Under the pieces are notes generated by a model. The model had not been told where the DNA came from. It did no database searches and saw only the letters and a program-made list of their open reading frames with translations. A program made the translations under genes and the position numbers. Shown here one piece after another: positions 50,810-62,545 of a stretch of DNA of 64,000 nucleotides (position 1 is its first letter; the number at the start of each line of letters is the position of its first letter). Origin of the DNA: Climacteris rufus. Its lineage: Eukaryota; Chordata; Aves; Passeriformes; Climacteridae. The DNA lies in NCBI GenBank assembly GCA_013398175.1, contig VZRZ01003935.1, positions 5,110-69,109 on the forward strand. Reading direction: 5' to 3'.

Positions 50810-53449
50810 TATTTAACTTAAATCAAGTTTAGCTTTCATTAAAATAGATAGGATTTGTTGTTCTTCTTCTTTTTTTTTTTTTTGTGATAGTAATAAAACT
50901 GTTTCTTTTGCTTCTCAGGATTTTCTATCAATTGGCCATTTTTTCAGTGTCTTGTGTTCAAGGTGTTCATGCTCCCTCTTCTATGGCCACTATTGTGTGC
51001 AGCTAGCTGAATTTGGAAGTGTTAAATCACCTATCTGGTTGAAGTTTACTGAGTTTTAAACAGATGCATTTAAAAATGATATTTCAGCTTTTCACTTGAT
51101 ACAATTGTTACCAATGTAACAGCTTAGCTACTCAGTTTCACTATTTTAACACTCTGCTATTTTCATTGTATAATTTGTGAAGCAAGATTAACAGATTTCA
51201 AACCATTTATTCAAAGTGTTTGTAGAAAAGCATTTCAATATTTTAAAGCATATTACCTTGCATGTTTTGTGATCTACTTACTATTCCTAGCATTTGATTA
51301 AAACTCTATGTTTAAACCTAACAGGAAAAAAAAGTGTCAATAGTTTAGGACAACAGGTTGTACAACTCAGATCAGGGAATGACTCAGTGAGACTTTTTGT
51401 GTATGTGCTTTTGTGCATCTGCTTTTTGCAGTGATTGCAACACTAGAGAAATAATCTCTAGAGCATGAAGTATGTCTCAGCTACTACATGGTCAGTGAAG
51501 AGAAGAAGGGAGTAGTACACTGTTCAACAAAATATCTAGTACTCTTCACAGAGGTATCTTCTATTATCCCTCTTATTTTGTACATATCAGATAACATGGA
51601 AATCGAAAAAAATATTTACATCACCCCCTCTAAACATTATCTGCTTATATCACAGCATATATTTATCACACTGAGGGCAGAATATATTTGAAAGCTTCTG
51701 TAGCTCTCACAAAGTAACAGTCCAGAATAGATTTTTTTTGTCTGTGCTGCCCCCTTTGTCATACTCACACTTTGCAAAGTTTAGAAACACAAGCATCACC
51801 TCCTTTCTCAGGCATGTAAATGAGCTGATGGAACAAAATAATCAGTAACTCTCCTCCAACCTGCTATTTGCTGATTACTGGGAGTGAGGGGTTATTTGTT
51901 TGTTTGAACTTGGCTCTTACAAGTTTCATTTGATGATTCCTGGATCCTGTACTGGGAGGATTTGTATACTTGAACATCTGCATTGAAATGCATTGACAGT
52001 CACCATTTAAATTCATGCATTCCTTAGAACTCAAGCCAATGAAGGCTTTTCTCTCTGGTTACTGGTACTATTTTACATTTGTGTATGCATATCAATGTGG
52101 ACATTAAAATAGAGTTGATAAGTCTTTCCCTAAAAGTACCTTTTTCCCCCCTCTAACTGAAAAGGAAATTTGGGAAGTTTACCTCAGCTGCAAAGACCTT
52201 CGTTACAGATAAATTAGATATGTACAGCATGGAATCATCCTTACTGACCATGTTAGCACTCCCTTGAAGAAAGCATTAACTTCACGTTCACCAGTGTCTA
52301 AAGACATTCTCACGAGGGAGTGTCAGCAGTGAAATTGTCAGTTACAACTGATATTTTCTAGATTCTGGATATTTTCTAGATTTTGCATATTTTCAGTCTC
52401 TTTTAGTCATAAGACATTACAAGGTGAGTGATCAGGGATAAGTGTACATTAAGATAATTCAGATACATCCGAGTAGCTTCTTGGTTGCTAAGGCCCCAGG
52501 TTTTCCTGAGTGAAATACATATTCTTGCATTTTGGGATAATCATGTCTTCTAGTGACTAATGACTATTGATGATCTTTATAATTTTCATCTCCATCAGTT
52601 CACACAAAGCCAGGTTTCATTGAAAAACAACGTATTTTCATTTTTATGGTCATAATTTCACCTGCTCTCATAGTTCTTTCATTTCCCTGACTTCATGCAT
52701 TATAACATTAAAGGATAGCCCATGTTTGTCTTCTGTTCAATTTGTGATTTTATAAAACTCTTTCAGGTGACGGAGCATGTACTGCATACTATGCTTGAGA
52801 TGCAGATCTTTCACGAATTTCTACAGTAAAAATTAATCAAAAAGGAGAGAGCAGAAAAAAAAAAATTTGTTTAGCTTATTACTAAAATATTTCTAAAGAA
52901 ATAATTGCTCATTTAATTTTACGATTTCAAGATTATATGTATTATTTTTCAGCATGTTTTTAATCAACATTCAAGAACATTCAGAATTTTTCAGACATTC
53001 TGCAACCATTCACAACCAGCTCTTACAACTGAATACTTGTGTGCACCAAGAAACTAGAGTGTTGTGATTGGAGTGCTTAGAAGACTGAAAAATCAGGTCT
53101 GTCTCAAACTGTTGAAACACTTTACTAGATTAACATTAATTAACATCACACCCTGATAATAATTTGTTACTGCACGCTGTTAATCATTATCACTGCATAC
53201 TGAAAGCAATGCTCCCTTAACAATCATACCATGCTGACTGATGTGAGTATGCGAAATCACAAAGTTAATGTTGTGAGGTCAGCACTAATGGTTGCAGTTT
53301 GTGATGTTCTTATTCACTGAGCTCCATGTGTGCTTCTCCTGAGCTACTCCCCCTCCTTCCACCTCTCCATGCACTAATTCTCTCACCCACCCATGCTTGG
53401 CTACTTCTAGTTTTTCTAAAGCATAACCAGTCCTTATCCAGCTCTACAC
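50810..53449. other. AT-rich unannotated stretch
   Basis: Contains a T run at 50870-50883 and no recognised gene or element. Confidence 0.4.
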
Positions 53450-53640
53450 TATGCATGCAAAACCTCAAAAGGTCTTTAGTCCAACCTCCTTCTGAAAGAA
53501 GTGTCAGATCTGAGTTTGTGTCAGAATGTTCTTGTAAACTTTTGAAGACTGATGCAGCACAACATCCCTGGACAATCTGCACCACTGCTCAACCAAGGGG
53601 AGAAACGCTTGACCAGCATGGAGTTGTTGAAGTTCCCAGG
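53450..53640 (-). mobile_element. Probable ancient CR1 fragment
   Basis: AGTCCAACCTCCTTCTGAAA, then 'gactgatgcagcac', 'cctggacaatctgc' and 'accactgctcaacc' resemble the antisense 3' region of an old CR1 subfamily. The reported open frames on both strands across this stretch are by-products. Confidence 0.5.
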
Positions 53641-55367
53641 GCCTCTCTGCTTTCACTCTCTGCTCACACTTGAAGGACTATGAGAAAATTGCCCAGGGCA
53701 ATGACTTACTGTCTGTCAAGTTCACACAGCCAGTTCCCATAACAAACTGGTAACAAGAGGACACAGATGGGCCTTCCATTTCAGGCACAGGCAGTACAAG
53801 GCCTATGGTCTGTCTCTAGCAGTGACAGAATTAATTTTTTGGGCTACTGGATATAGAAAAGTGTCTCCAATTATGCAATATCAGTGTGTTAATATTTAGG
53901 TTTAAAACCAGCTGAATATAAAATCTGCTTAATCTCCTTCATCTTTCATAGGTAAAAGAGGCCTCCATATTTGGCTAAATACACTTATTTGTTATTATCC
54001 TGACATTTTTTCAGCTAATTAATTCATTTTCAAAGTAGTTTGAAAATATGTGACACAGTATAAACATCAGCACACAATTCTATGGGATAAAGTAACTGGT
54101 GGCATCCTATTGAAAATAATGTTATAATTCTTACTTAACTATAGTTTCATATTAAAATAGTTTCTTCAGACTTCATAAAAACTGATTTTCTCCAAGACTA
54201 AGCATACTGTAGGAACCTGATGGCGGGTAAGAGTATGCTTAACTACTTCAAAACCTCAGGTTTGTTATGCTTCAAACAGCTACCTTTGAAAGTACCATTA
54301 ATGTTATTTCCTGTTACATGTTTCTCCACATATAGTTTTATGCATTTTTAAATTATTATTATTCCTCCTGATTTTGTATAAAGTATGGAAGGATTTATTT
54401 TTGTAAGGACTTCTTTAGTTTCTTGCTTGTCTGTGATTTTTTTGTACTGTTTTAAGTGCTATGCTTCTTCTGGGTCTTCACATCTTCACCTCTCATATTT
54501 CACTCTATAACTGCAAAGTTTATTTGGTGATTTATTACATTTTTATAGTTCCCTCAGAATTTTTGTAATCAACTTTGGAAGAAGATAAAAAGTTAAGCTG
54601 CTAACTGCACCAGACATTTATGCTTGGATAATTAATTGTGTCTATTAATAAAAGAAACTGAGATCCAGAATTTCTTTCATCTCTTACCATGGTGTTGGTT
54701 GCTAATTGCACTGAAATGTAACACAAGAATTCAAGTGGAGATGTTTTTACAGGAAAAGAAGGAAGACACACACACACAATATTTGACATTTAATCTTTTA
54801 TTGTCTTTTTTTTCTGTGAGTCTGTATTTCTATCCATCTCAATATTGTAATTCAGAAAACACAAAGGATAATGTCAATAATGAAATTCCAGGTGATCAAG
54901 TATCCTCTTCTTTTCTCCCAATATTTTTAATTTTTTCCCCAATATATTTTTTGCTTCATATTTATTTATATTTATTTAATTTTTTTATATAGTTAAATTT
55001 TATTCTCTAAGGGAATAACAGCATATTTGTCAAAGCAGGAATATCAGTTTAATATTTCTGGTATTAGAATAACACATCCAGAACAGCATTTCCTTGGTAG
55101 ATCAGATGAAATTCACTCTGTTGAGGAAATGTCTTCTTTTTGGTGAAAAAAACCCAAGCAAATCAACCTTTCTACCACAGTCAATTATCCTTTTGTTTCC
55201 TGAAATATATACTGCTATATGGATTAAGCCTTGAAAAGAGATTCAAGGATGAAGGTATTACATAAATTATAATCAGAGTGAGTTACTGTGTATCATTCTG
55301 TGTTGGCATATCATAGTTTATATCAATTCTAGGTTAACTTTGGTGAGTTTTCTGAACATTTTTGTGA
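53641..55367. other. AT-rich unannotated stretch
   Basis: A short (CA)n lies at 54766-54779. Open frames at 54601-54992 are AT-rich and on opposite strands, with no domain. Confidence 0.4.
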
Positions 55368-55372
55368 TGGTT

Positions 55373-55898
55373 TGACTCTGGCCAGGTGCCAGGTGCCCAC
55401 CAAGCTCCCTTTAGCTCCCTCCCCCAGAGGGACAGGGGAAAGGACAAGATGAATCAGTGGGTCGAGATAAGGCAGTTTTTATTGAAGTGACAGAAAAGAA
55501 AAAGCAAGGGTCTGCGTGCGCATAAGCAAAAGAAGGAGAAGTCAATCTCTACTTCCCATCAGCAAGCGATGTTCAGGCACGTCCCGGGAAGCAGGGCCTC
55601 AGCACGCGTAGTGGTTCCTCCAGAAGGCAGACATTAAAGAATGCCCCCCCTTCCTCCTCTCTCTCTCGGCTTTTATATCTGAGCTGACGTCATATGGTAT
55701 GGAATATCCCTTTGGTTCCTTTGGGTCAGCTGGCCTGCTTGTTTTCCCTCCCGAGGTCTTGCCCACTCCCTGCCCCTTGGTGCGGGAGAATGTTAGAGGG
55801 ACAGTGCTTCTCAGCAGTAGCCAAAACACTGCTGTGTTATCAACTGAAGCACAGCACTGGCAGGGCTGCTGAACTCTAGCTCTGTTAGAACCAATACA
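55373..55898 (-). mobile_element. ERVL-type solo LTR, 5-bp TSD ATTTT
   Basis: On the minus strand it starts TGTATTGGTTCTAAC and ends GTCAAACCATCACA. ATTTT flanks it on both sides (55368-55372 and 55899-55903). The stretch 'ctgacgtcatatggtatgg', 'aatatccctttgg' is a hallmark I recognise from avian ERVL LTRs. The minus-strand promoter has TGACGTCA (55685-55692) and AGATATAAAAGCC (TATA, 55671-55678). The polyadenylation signal CAATAAAAAC is at 55478-55483. The order CRE, TATA, AATAAA is complete and correctly spaced for an LTR. Confidence 0.95.
55671..55692 (-). promoter_or_regulatory. CRE plus TATA core promoter of ERVL LTR
   Basis: Read on the minus strand, TGACGTCA is followed seven bases later by ATATAAAA. 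A CRE so close to the TATA box is typical of a compact LTR promoter. Whether it is still used is not shown. Confidence 0.6.
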
Positions 55899-55903
55899 AT
55901 TTT

Positions 55904-58589
55904 CTTGAAGTCAGGTTACATTAAAAGCTACAAATTTTCTTATAATTGTGTTCTATTTTCAATATCTATTAATATTAGAATAGCATTTAATATACTCATA
56001 ATTATTGTCTGCTGATCTGATATGTTTTTTTTCTAGGTGTTCACTTAACCATTTTTTTAACAGCCACTTCCATTTTCAGTTACAAATCCATTTACTCATT
56101 CTTTCTGCAAAAATAGATGGCTGGAAATAACATTACAAATCATACAGAGAACTACATAAATTTGGGGTAGACTGTACAACAAAATATTTGCTTTTTTCCT
56201 ATACAATAATAAGGTGGAAAATATAAAAATATTTCATAAAATAAAGTTCAAGTTCATAACACTGTTTTAGCTTTGTTGGTAATTCAATTAGTGTCTGTAA
56301 TCCTTTATGAACCTAACAGATTTTAGACTGTGCAATTATGCTATCGGAATGTCCTAAGCTAGTAAAGCTCTGCTATTACTAGAGCCAACAATTTCCTCTT
56401 TTAAGTTAAGATGGGCGTTTCAGGCAGTACTTCACCACCAAATCATTGAAGACTTGCATAAGAGGTGTCAACTTTATTCCAATTTACTGAAAGACAAAGT
56501 AATCAAATTAGCTGATATTTTACTTAACATACAGAAAACAATGAATTGAATATAAGGATGCTATTTGCAGGGGAAGAAAAAGATCTGATCTCGAAGTGTA
56601 ACTCTGAAGATATTAAAAACTTCACCTTTTCTCTCTGAAAAGCACAAAGAAATCTGTCATTTGACTTTGTCTACTATCAAGGAGTTACTCAGGACCAAAT
56701 ATCTCACACAAACTCACTACCTCATCATGGTAGTCCTAAACGTGAAGTTCAAAATCAAGCCTCAAAATGGGGACCAAAATGTCACACCTTACTCTTTCAC
56801 TTTCACCAACAAACTGCACTGTTTACCCATATTTGTTAGCTTCACCATTGCAATAGTATGCTGAGAGGAGGGATCTGTGGATCAAAGCCCAGGGAAAACA
56901 CAAATTGTATTGTCAAGGTGAATTTGCACTATTTGTATTTTTGGCATTGGGTTCTGAGGTGAAGTGACCCTTCATAATTAACGGAAAGATGCAGACATCC
57001 ATCTTCAAAAGCTGCTTCAGCCTGTGAATACTAATCTTACCTTAGTAGCTGCACAAATGTAAGAACAGCCATTATTTGGCATTTTCTCTTGGCTCACTAA
57101 AATACTGAATTATTTGACAATTATTATCATAATTAAACCCCAACTAATTCTCTCCACTAGGTATCTAGAGAATCTGGGTTTACAGCCTGAGTTTAGAAAC
57201 TTCATTTCCCACACACACTGTAAACATCAGGCACATCAGTAATATGCTTGACACATTTAAATCACTACTTCTCTCAATTGTTTTCTTCTATTGCAAAAAA
57301 AATGCCATTCCTGTAATATATTTCCTTATTATTTCTTTGATCACTTATGCTCTCAGCTCTGACTTTGATAACAAATCACTGGTGTTGTGGCTTTTACTGC
57401 ACTGTGATGCTGTTGGACTGGAAGGAATTTTATATATAGCAGTACATTTACCTTTATTTAGTAATGGCAGTACACTACCCTTTAGTGTCCACTTCATTTT
57501 TTATAGTCATGTGAAAGCATAAAGGAAAATGCAGGTGTGTTGCCTTGCATGCAGTGTTTCAGAAGGTAAGATTTGAGTCTTCATGTAAATAACCCAGAAA
57601 AATTACTGAAAGACATGTTAGAAATAATAATCTCACTTTAGTGAGAAGAATGATGTCAGATATTAAAATAAAAACAAACAAATAAATAAATAAACTCTGA
57701 ACCAAACCAGACAAATAAACAAGACTTCTTTGTACAGGATATATAGATAATTGAAAACACATCTTATCTTGGATCTAAAACTAAGGAGCGTGAAACATTG
57801 CATTGTGTTTCAGTGACAAGGTTTTTAGTGTAAAGTAAGAAATATAAAATATAAACCAATCATGCTATTGTCTTACTTGTGGGAACCAGGAATCAGGGCA
57901 GTACTTTATTTATAATATTTATAGTTATTTTCCTTCTGCATTTGTTCTGGTTTGATTCTCTTCATCTGTCTTATATACATTTCAATAAAATAAAATAATG
58001 GTTCTGGTTTGTGTTCAGGTGCTGTTACAAATCACAAAGCAGCCTTGGTGTTCTATAGTTTTTAACATACCCCAAAGAAATTACTACTGAAAAGAAAGAA
58101 AAAGAACAAGTTATAGCAGATGAATAGACAGAAAGAGTGAAGTAATAAGGATGTTCATAACAAAAATAACTCTTAAAAATTTTAATATAAGTCTGACAGT
58201 GACCAAAATCAAATACCACACGAGCTATGAAGGAAGCCTTGCAGCAAGTGCAGTGACTTCAGCTATTCCCCCTAATAACAGAGGATCAGGATCAATCCTT
58301 GGTTATGAAACCATGTGCTGTGGGCTGGCTTGAATCTAGGCTGCTTATTACCAGTTCCATTAGGATTAAAACAGGACATTTTTGTTTTTTATCATTTGGG
58401 TCCCCTACAATGCCTCTGCAAGCTTCTAACTTATCTTTTTATTCACAGTAAATGGGATGCAATGAAAGGGCTGTGCTGCACAACACCAAAGTACATGTTT
58501 TTACCTGATTTTGAGAGGCAGAGATTCAGTCTGGATTTGTAACAAGGTGGAGCAGAGAGAGCAAAACTTTGGGCAATCTCATGGTTTTG
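55904..58589. other. AT-rich unannotated stretch
   Basis: Simple A-rich repeat (AAAC/AAAT) at 57668-57692. The 92-codon frame at 57244-57522 is hydrophobic but lacks any recognisable family feature and is probably chance. Confidence 0.4.
57668..57692. repeat. (AAAC)n/(AAAT)n microsatellite
   Basis: Two or three units of AAAC are followed by three or four of AAAT. Confidence 0.75.
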
Positions 58590-58595
58590 CTGTCC

Positions 58596-58866
58596 TGTCG
58601 TGGCCCAAGGCTTGCTGCCAGGGCTGCTTGTGAGAAAAATCCTTCTCCCACATGGAAAATATGAAAACAATAAGATAAGCACCTGTTGTTATTGTTCTTC
58701 TGCTATGTGTTCTGAACTGGGGTGGGTAGAACCCAGCCAATCATATACCTGGGCTCCTATTATAAAAAGGACAATAAGATAAATGGGCTGCTGCTGGCTG
58801 GCTCTCGACCCTTGAAAACCAAGTTGTGCTGTCTCATTAATCGGATCGCTGCGTCCCACTGCCATA
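58596..58866 (+). mobile_element. Short ERVK-type solo LTR, 6-bp TSD CTGTCC
   Basis: It starts TGTCGTGGCCC and ends CACTGCCATA, one base away from the canonical CA end. CTGTCC flanks it on both sides (58590-58595 and 58867-58872). The promoter has CCAATCA (about 58737) and CTATTATAAAAAGG (58758-58770). AATAAG just downstream may have been the polyadenylation signal. At 271 bp it is the shortest LTR here. Confidence 0.85.
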
Positions 58867-59074
58867 CTGTCCTTTATGAGTACTCCTTTGAGATAGCTGT
58901 CTTTAGAGTGAAATGGAATATTTCATTGAGAGGACCTCAGCTCCCTGGGAGCAGATTAACTGTTGAACTAAGTGGGCAAAGGAAAATTCAAACCCTTATC
59001 TTGTTTCCTGCATTAGTGTACTTTTAGCAACAAAGATGTACTCATGATGTTTATTTATTTTCCTCCCCATGAAA

Positions 59075-59180
59075 TGTGATGGATTGACCTGGGCCAGCTG
59101 TCAGACCCATGGGGCAGGGGAGAGAATGAGATAAAAAAGCCCCTGGGTTGACATAAAGACAGGGAGATCACTTATCATAG
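59075..59180 (-). mobile_element. ERVL LTR 3' end fragment
   Basis: TGTGATGGATTGACC, then GGGGAGAGAATGAGAT, GGGTTGACATAA and GACAGGGAGATCAC match the terminal part (R-U5, antisense) of the ERVL-type LTRs seen at 55373. Only about 105 bp are recognisable and the rest is lost or diverged. Confidence 0.65.
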
Positions 59181-59263
59181 CATTCCAAAGAAGACTGACA
59201 AACTATTTGTATTCCACTCAAAATCCTCCATATGTGTTGCAGGTAGAGATGGACAACATGACA

Positions 59264-59629
59264 TGTTCACAAGCCAAAGGCCAAAAAGCCATTTATTAAT
59301 TTATTACAGCCCTTTTTGTAACACATTACTGCTACTTATATTACTCTCTCATTGGCCTCTAAATTACTACAGTACACATTGTTTGCTAGGCATGACTGAT
59401 ACACAGTTTAGAAGAAAACAACCTCCTGCTTGCAGGTGGACATTCTTTGCCCCATTATTTTGGATTCCTGCTCTGTTGTTATGCTAAGATTCTCAGGAGT
59501 ACACGCCAAATATGCCCAAACCTAGCTGTCAGTTCCCACACGTATGTTCAGAGAGGACACACTTTCCACATAATTTATCAATTAGCATTAAAAAACATTA
59601 GTTATGTCCTCAGAAATCCTAGTAGAACA
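59264..59629 (-). mobile_element. Probable solo LTR, imperfect TSD TGACA/TGAGA
   Basis: On the minus strand it starts TGTTCTACTAGG and ends CTTGTGAACA. TGACA (59259-59263) and TGAGA (59630-59634) flank it and match at 4 of 5 bases. GAGTAATATAAGTAGC could be a TATA region, and AATAAATTAATAAATGG lies about 40-50 bases before the end. The size (366 bp), the TG..CA ends and the signal order fit an LTR, but the family is not recognised. Confidence 0.6.
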
Positions 59630-59634
59630 TGAGA

Positions 59635-61636
59635 CTGAGCTCAGGCTTTATCTAGTCTTATGTGTGCAGGATGGTTTTAAGGTATATCTTAGCAACAGGG
59701 TCCTCAAACAATCCACACAAAGCATCCTTTGAATTCCCATTTCTTCAGTACCTAACCACAACATTTATGTTTATTTGTGGTCTTTCCATGCCAGCAGGAA
59801 ATATTGTCTTAAGATGCTGCATTTCACCTCATAATGGTATAAGAAAACTTGTAAAATTCTTTTCTTAAAAAGAGAGAAACTCTAGGGCTCAATTGGTTGA
59901 AGGGCCAAAGTAAATTCCAGCATGTGCATTCAGATGAGGAAATTGGAAAGTATTATTAGTTGTTGGAATTTTGATGTATTGTCAACCTAGGAAAAGATTC
60001 AGGTAGAGTGAACAGAACAAACTGGTCTCTCACACCGGAGTATTGAGTTATGTATAAGTAAGACAACACCTAACCAAGAATTTCTGAAAGACAGCAACTT
60101 CTGCTTTATAAGGGAGGCTGTGAGTAGGGCCATTGAACATGTGAATTATTTTTCCTTGTCCGCTGAATGTGGCTGAAAAATATGGGGGTTTTTAATCTCA
60201 TATTTTCTAACTGAAAACGTTAAAAATTTGTGTCTTGTAGAAAATTGCATGTAATTGCAGGTCCATGTATTAAAAATTTGGAATATTGTTCTTTTTAGCA
60301 TGAGGGATAATTCAAAGTTTATAATTTGATTAATAATGTAAAAATATTACTCTTGAAATGAATCTGTTCAGTCTGACAGAAGAGAAATATTTAATAAAGT
60401 TTGGACAAATATCCACATGATTTATACTGCATACTTGGTTCGTCCTAAAGCAAACTATTACAACATTGCAATGTTTTACCTTGGTCAGTTTTAAGGCCTT
60501 ATAAAGGTGCATTTTTTGAAGAAAATATGCTAAAAAACCCTCTTTGAAGTTCATCATATTGAATTACTAATAGAAAGCCATTAACTGTATTCAAGACAAA
60601 TTTTCCTGTATTTACAAATTAATTCAATCAAATTAGCTGTCCAGAATATATTATATCTTGACCATTTTGGGGGAAGCAGGTGTTAATAAAACTTTAGTTT
60701 TGTTTCCTTTTACATTTTTTTCCCTAGGTTTTCTTTCTTTGTGTGATTGAAAAGGCACTTTTGGTTGTACTTCAAAGAACATATAAAAGAGACTTTTATT
60801 TTCAAAAGAATGAAGTTACATATGTGCTATCTAATAGCTTTTGATAGCTTTACAAAATTATTTGTTCTGTCTCTAGAGTAACTCTTTGTTGTTTTAACAC
60901 TTTTAAAACTTTTTCATATATTGTCATATCATGTTTACAGTTGCCTTAATACTTAAACCACTCTCTGAAATTACTTTCTAGATTATGTTTTCAATAATAA
61001 TCCAAGCTAAACAATAGCAGCATTTCAAAATATGCTAAGCATAGCCATCTGTCCATACTCTGATTCAAATGTGTGATGGGACATTTTTAGGACACAGTGT
61101 CAATACGATATCCTTGCTCCCTCCACCTTCTTTACACTAAGCTCCAAAATAGTCTCAGAGGATAGCCTTCTCCTGAACTGTGTCTTCTTCTAAGAACACA
61201 AGGCAAGTCCTGACGAGTTTATTCAGAGCCTGTGTCAGTCTGATACATTCTGACTGGGTTCTCTGAGATATTTCACCTGTTGAGGGTGAAGTGTTTAATA
61301 TCAAACTTATTTACTTGAAGATTATTGATGTTACACCAGATTACTGATTTTGCCTAGTGATAAAAAGATATACTGAAAACAAAAAAAAAATTGTAAGTGA
61401 TATTTAGCAAAATACAGCAAGTGAAATGCACAGTTCAATCACAACGCCAACGTGATTCCTGTTACTGGTCTCTATAAAATGCTCACTCTCAGCATGTTCT
61501 TGTCTCCAGTCACCAGGAAAAAATACCTGGGTGGAAGCCTGCTCAGGGCCATTGGTGTCTTTGAAATACTTTCCTAGTTGTCTAGGTTTTGTATTCTGTT
61601 GGGCTGAGCCATATGTTTAGTCTTCCTATTCTACTC
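59635..61636. other. AT-rich unannotated stretch
   Basis: No gene or element recognised. A run of A's lies at 61381-61390. Confidence 0.4.
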
Positions 61637-61760
61637 TGACTGACTCAGGGAAACATTTATACCACCAGTTGATGCACTCACCAGTTGACAGTGGTTTATC
61701 TATAACAAAAGTGACACTCTGGTCCCCGTTGTCTTGAGATGAAGTCAGCTTCTTTGCATT
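61637..61760 (-). repeat. Unclassified dispersed repeat, copy B (inverted)
   Basis: The reverse complement aligns with 26661-26781 over about 120 bp with a few single-base gaps. Similarity fades on both sides, so the true element ends are not known. Confidence 0.65.
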
Positions 61761-62484
61761 GTTGTCTAAAATGAACAGGTATATCACCCTTGCCCATATG
61801 AACACTTCTTCGTCTGTTGGATTTTAATCTGAATCACTGTCCAACCCTAGGGGCTTAGTAAGTAAAACCTGCTATTGATGTAGAAAATTCTCCTGTCTTT
61901 TTCTTCTTCCCTCTTCCTCTACCCTTACTAGGGTTCTTTTTTCCCCAATCCTTGTTGTGTTTTTGTATTTGGTGATATAGATATTTTGTAATATAGTAAC
62001 ATATTTTTTATAAGTAGATGAAGATTTAAAGTCACTAGATAGTTCAGGAAAGGGCTTTAATCTGCATTTCTAGACCAATAATTTTGGGGGAAGAAAGGTT
62101 TTTTTTCTTGACTCACATTTTTTGAGGATAATATTGAACTCTCAGCTTCCTGACTACAAACCAATATGGCATTTATGAATATTTTAATGCTGAACAAGAA
62201 AAATAGTGGTATAATCATGTGTACTTAAAGTATGATTTTTACTTGTCATTCTGCATCACAGTATTCATTCTAATTAACATAATTTCTCAATTTCTGCATT
62301 TGACTAATAACCTAAAACTAAGGTAACTCATTCATATTTAAATTTAATATTAGTTTTAAATTCAACATGATTTGCCTAACCTTAAATAAAAATACCTAGG
62401 TTAAATTCTGTTGTCTTAATTTCAGCCTATATTTTATTTAAATCGTGGAAATGTTCCAGTGCCCTGAGGCACATATTTATGTTT
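61761..62484. other. AT-rich unannotated stretch
   Basis: Nothing recognised. Confidence 0.4.
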
Positions 62485-62545
62485 GGGACTAGATTATCTC
62501 TAAAGGTGCTTTTCAACCATAACCATTCTCTGATTATATGATTTT
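62485..62545 (+). mobile_element. Short CR1 3' end
   Basis: GGGACTAGATTATCTC, then AAAGGTGCTTTTCAACC and ATAACCATTCTCTGATTA follow the CR1 3' terminus in sense orientation. The final octamers are degraded. Confidence 0.65.

Noticed and set aside
53310..53673. Overlapping frames of 91 and 115 codons on opposite strands
   Set aside because: Part of the stretch resembles an old antisense CR1, and neither frame has motifs or a plausible exon structure.
57244..57522. 92-codon hydrophobic frame that might be a small membrane protein
   Set aside because: T-rich DNA readily yields Leu/Phe/Ile-rich frames. No signal, family or promoter supports it.
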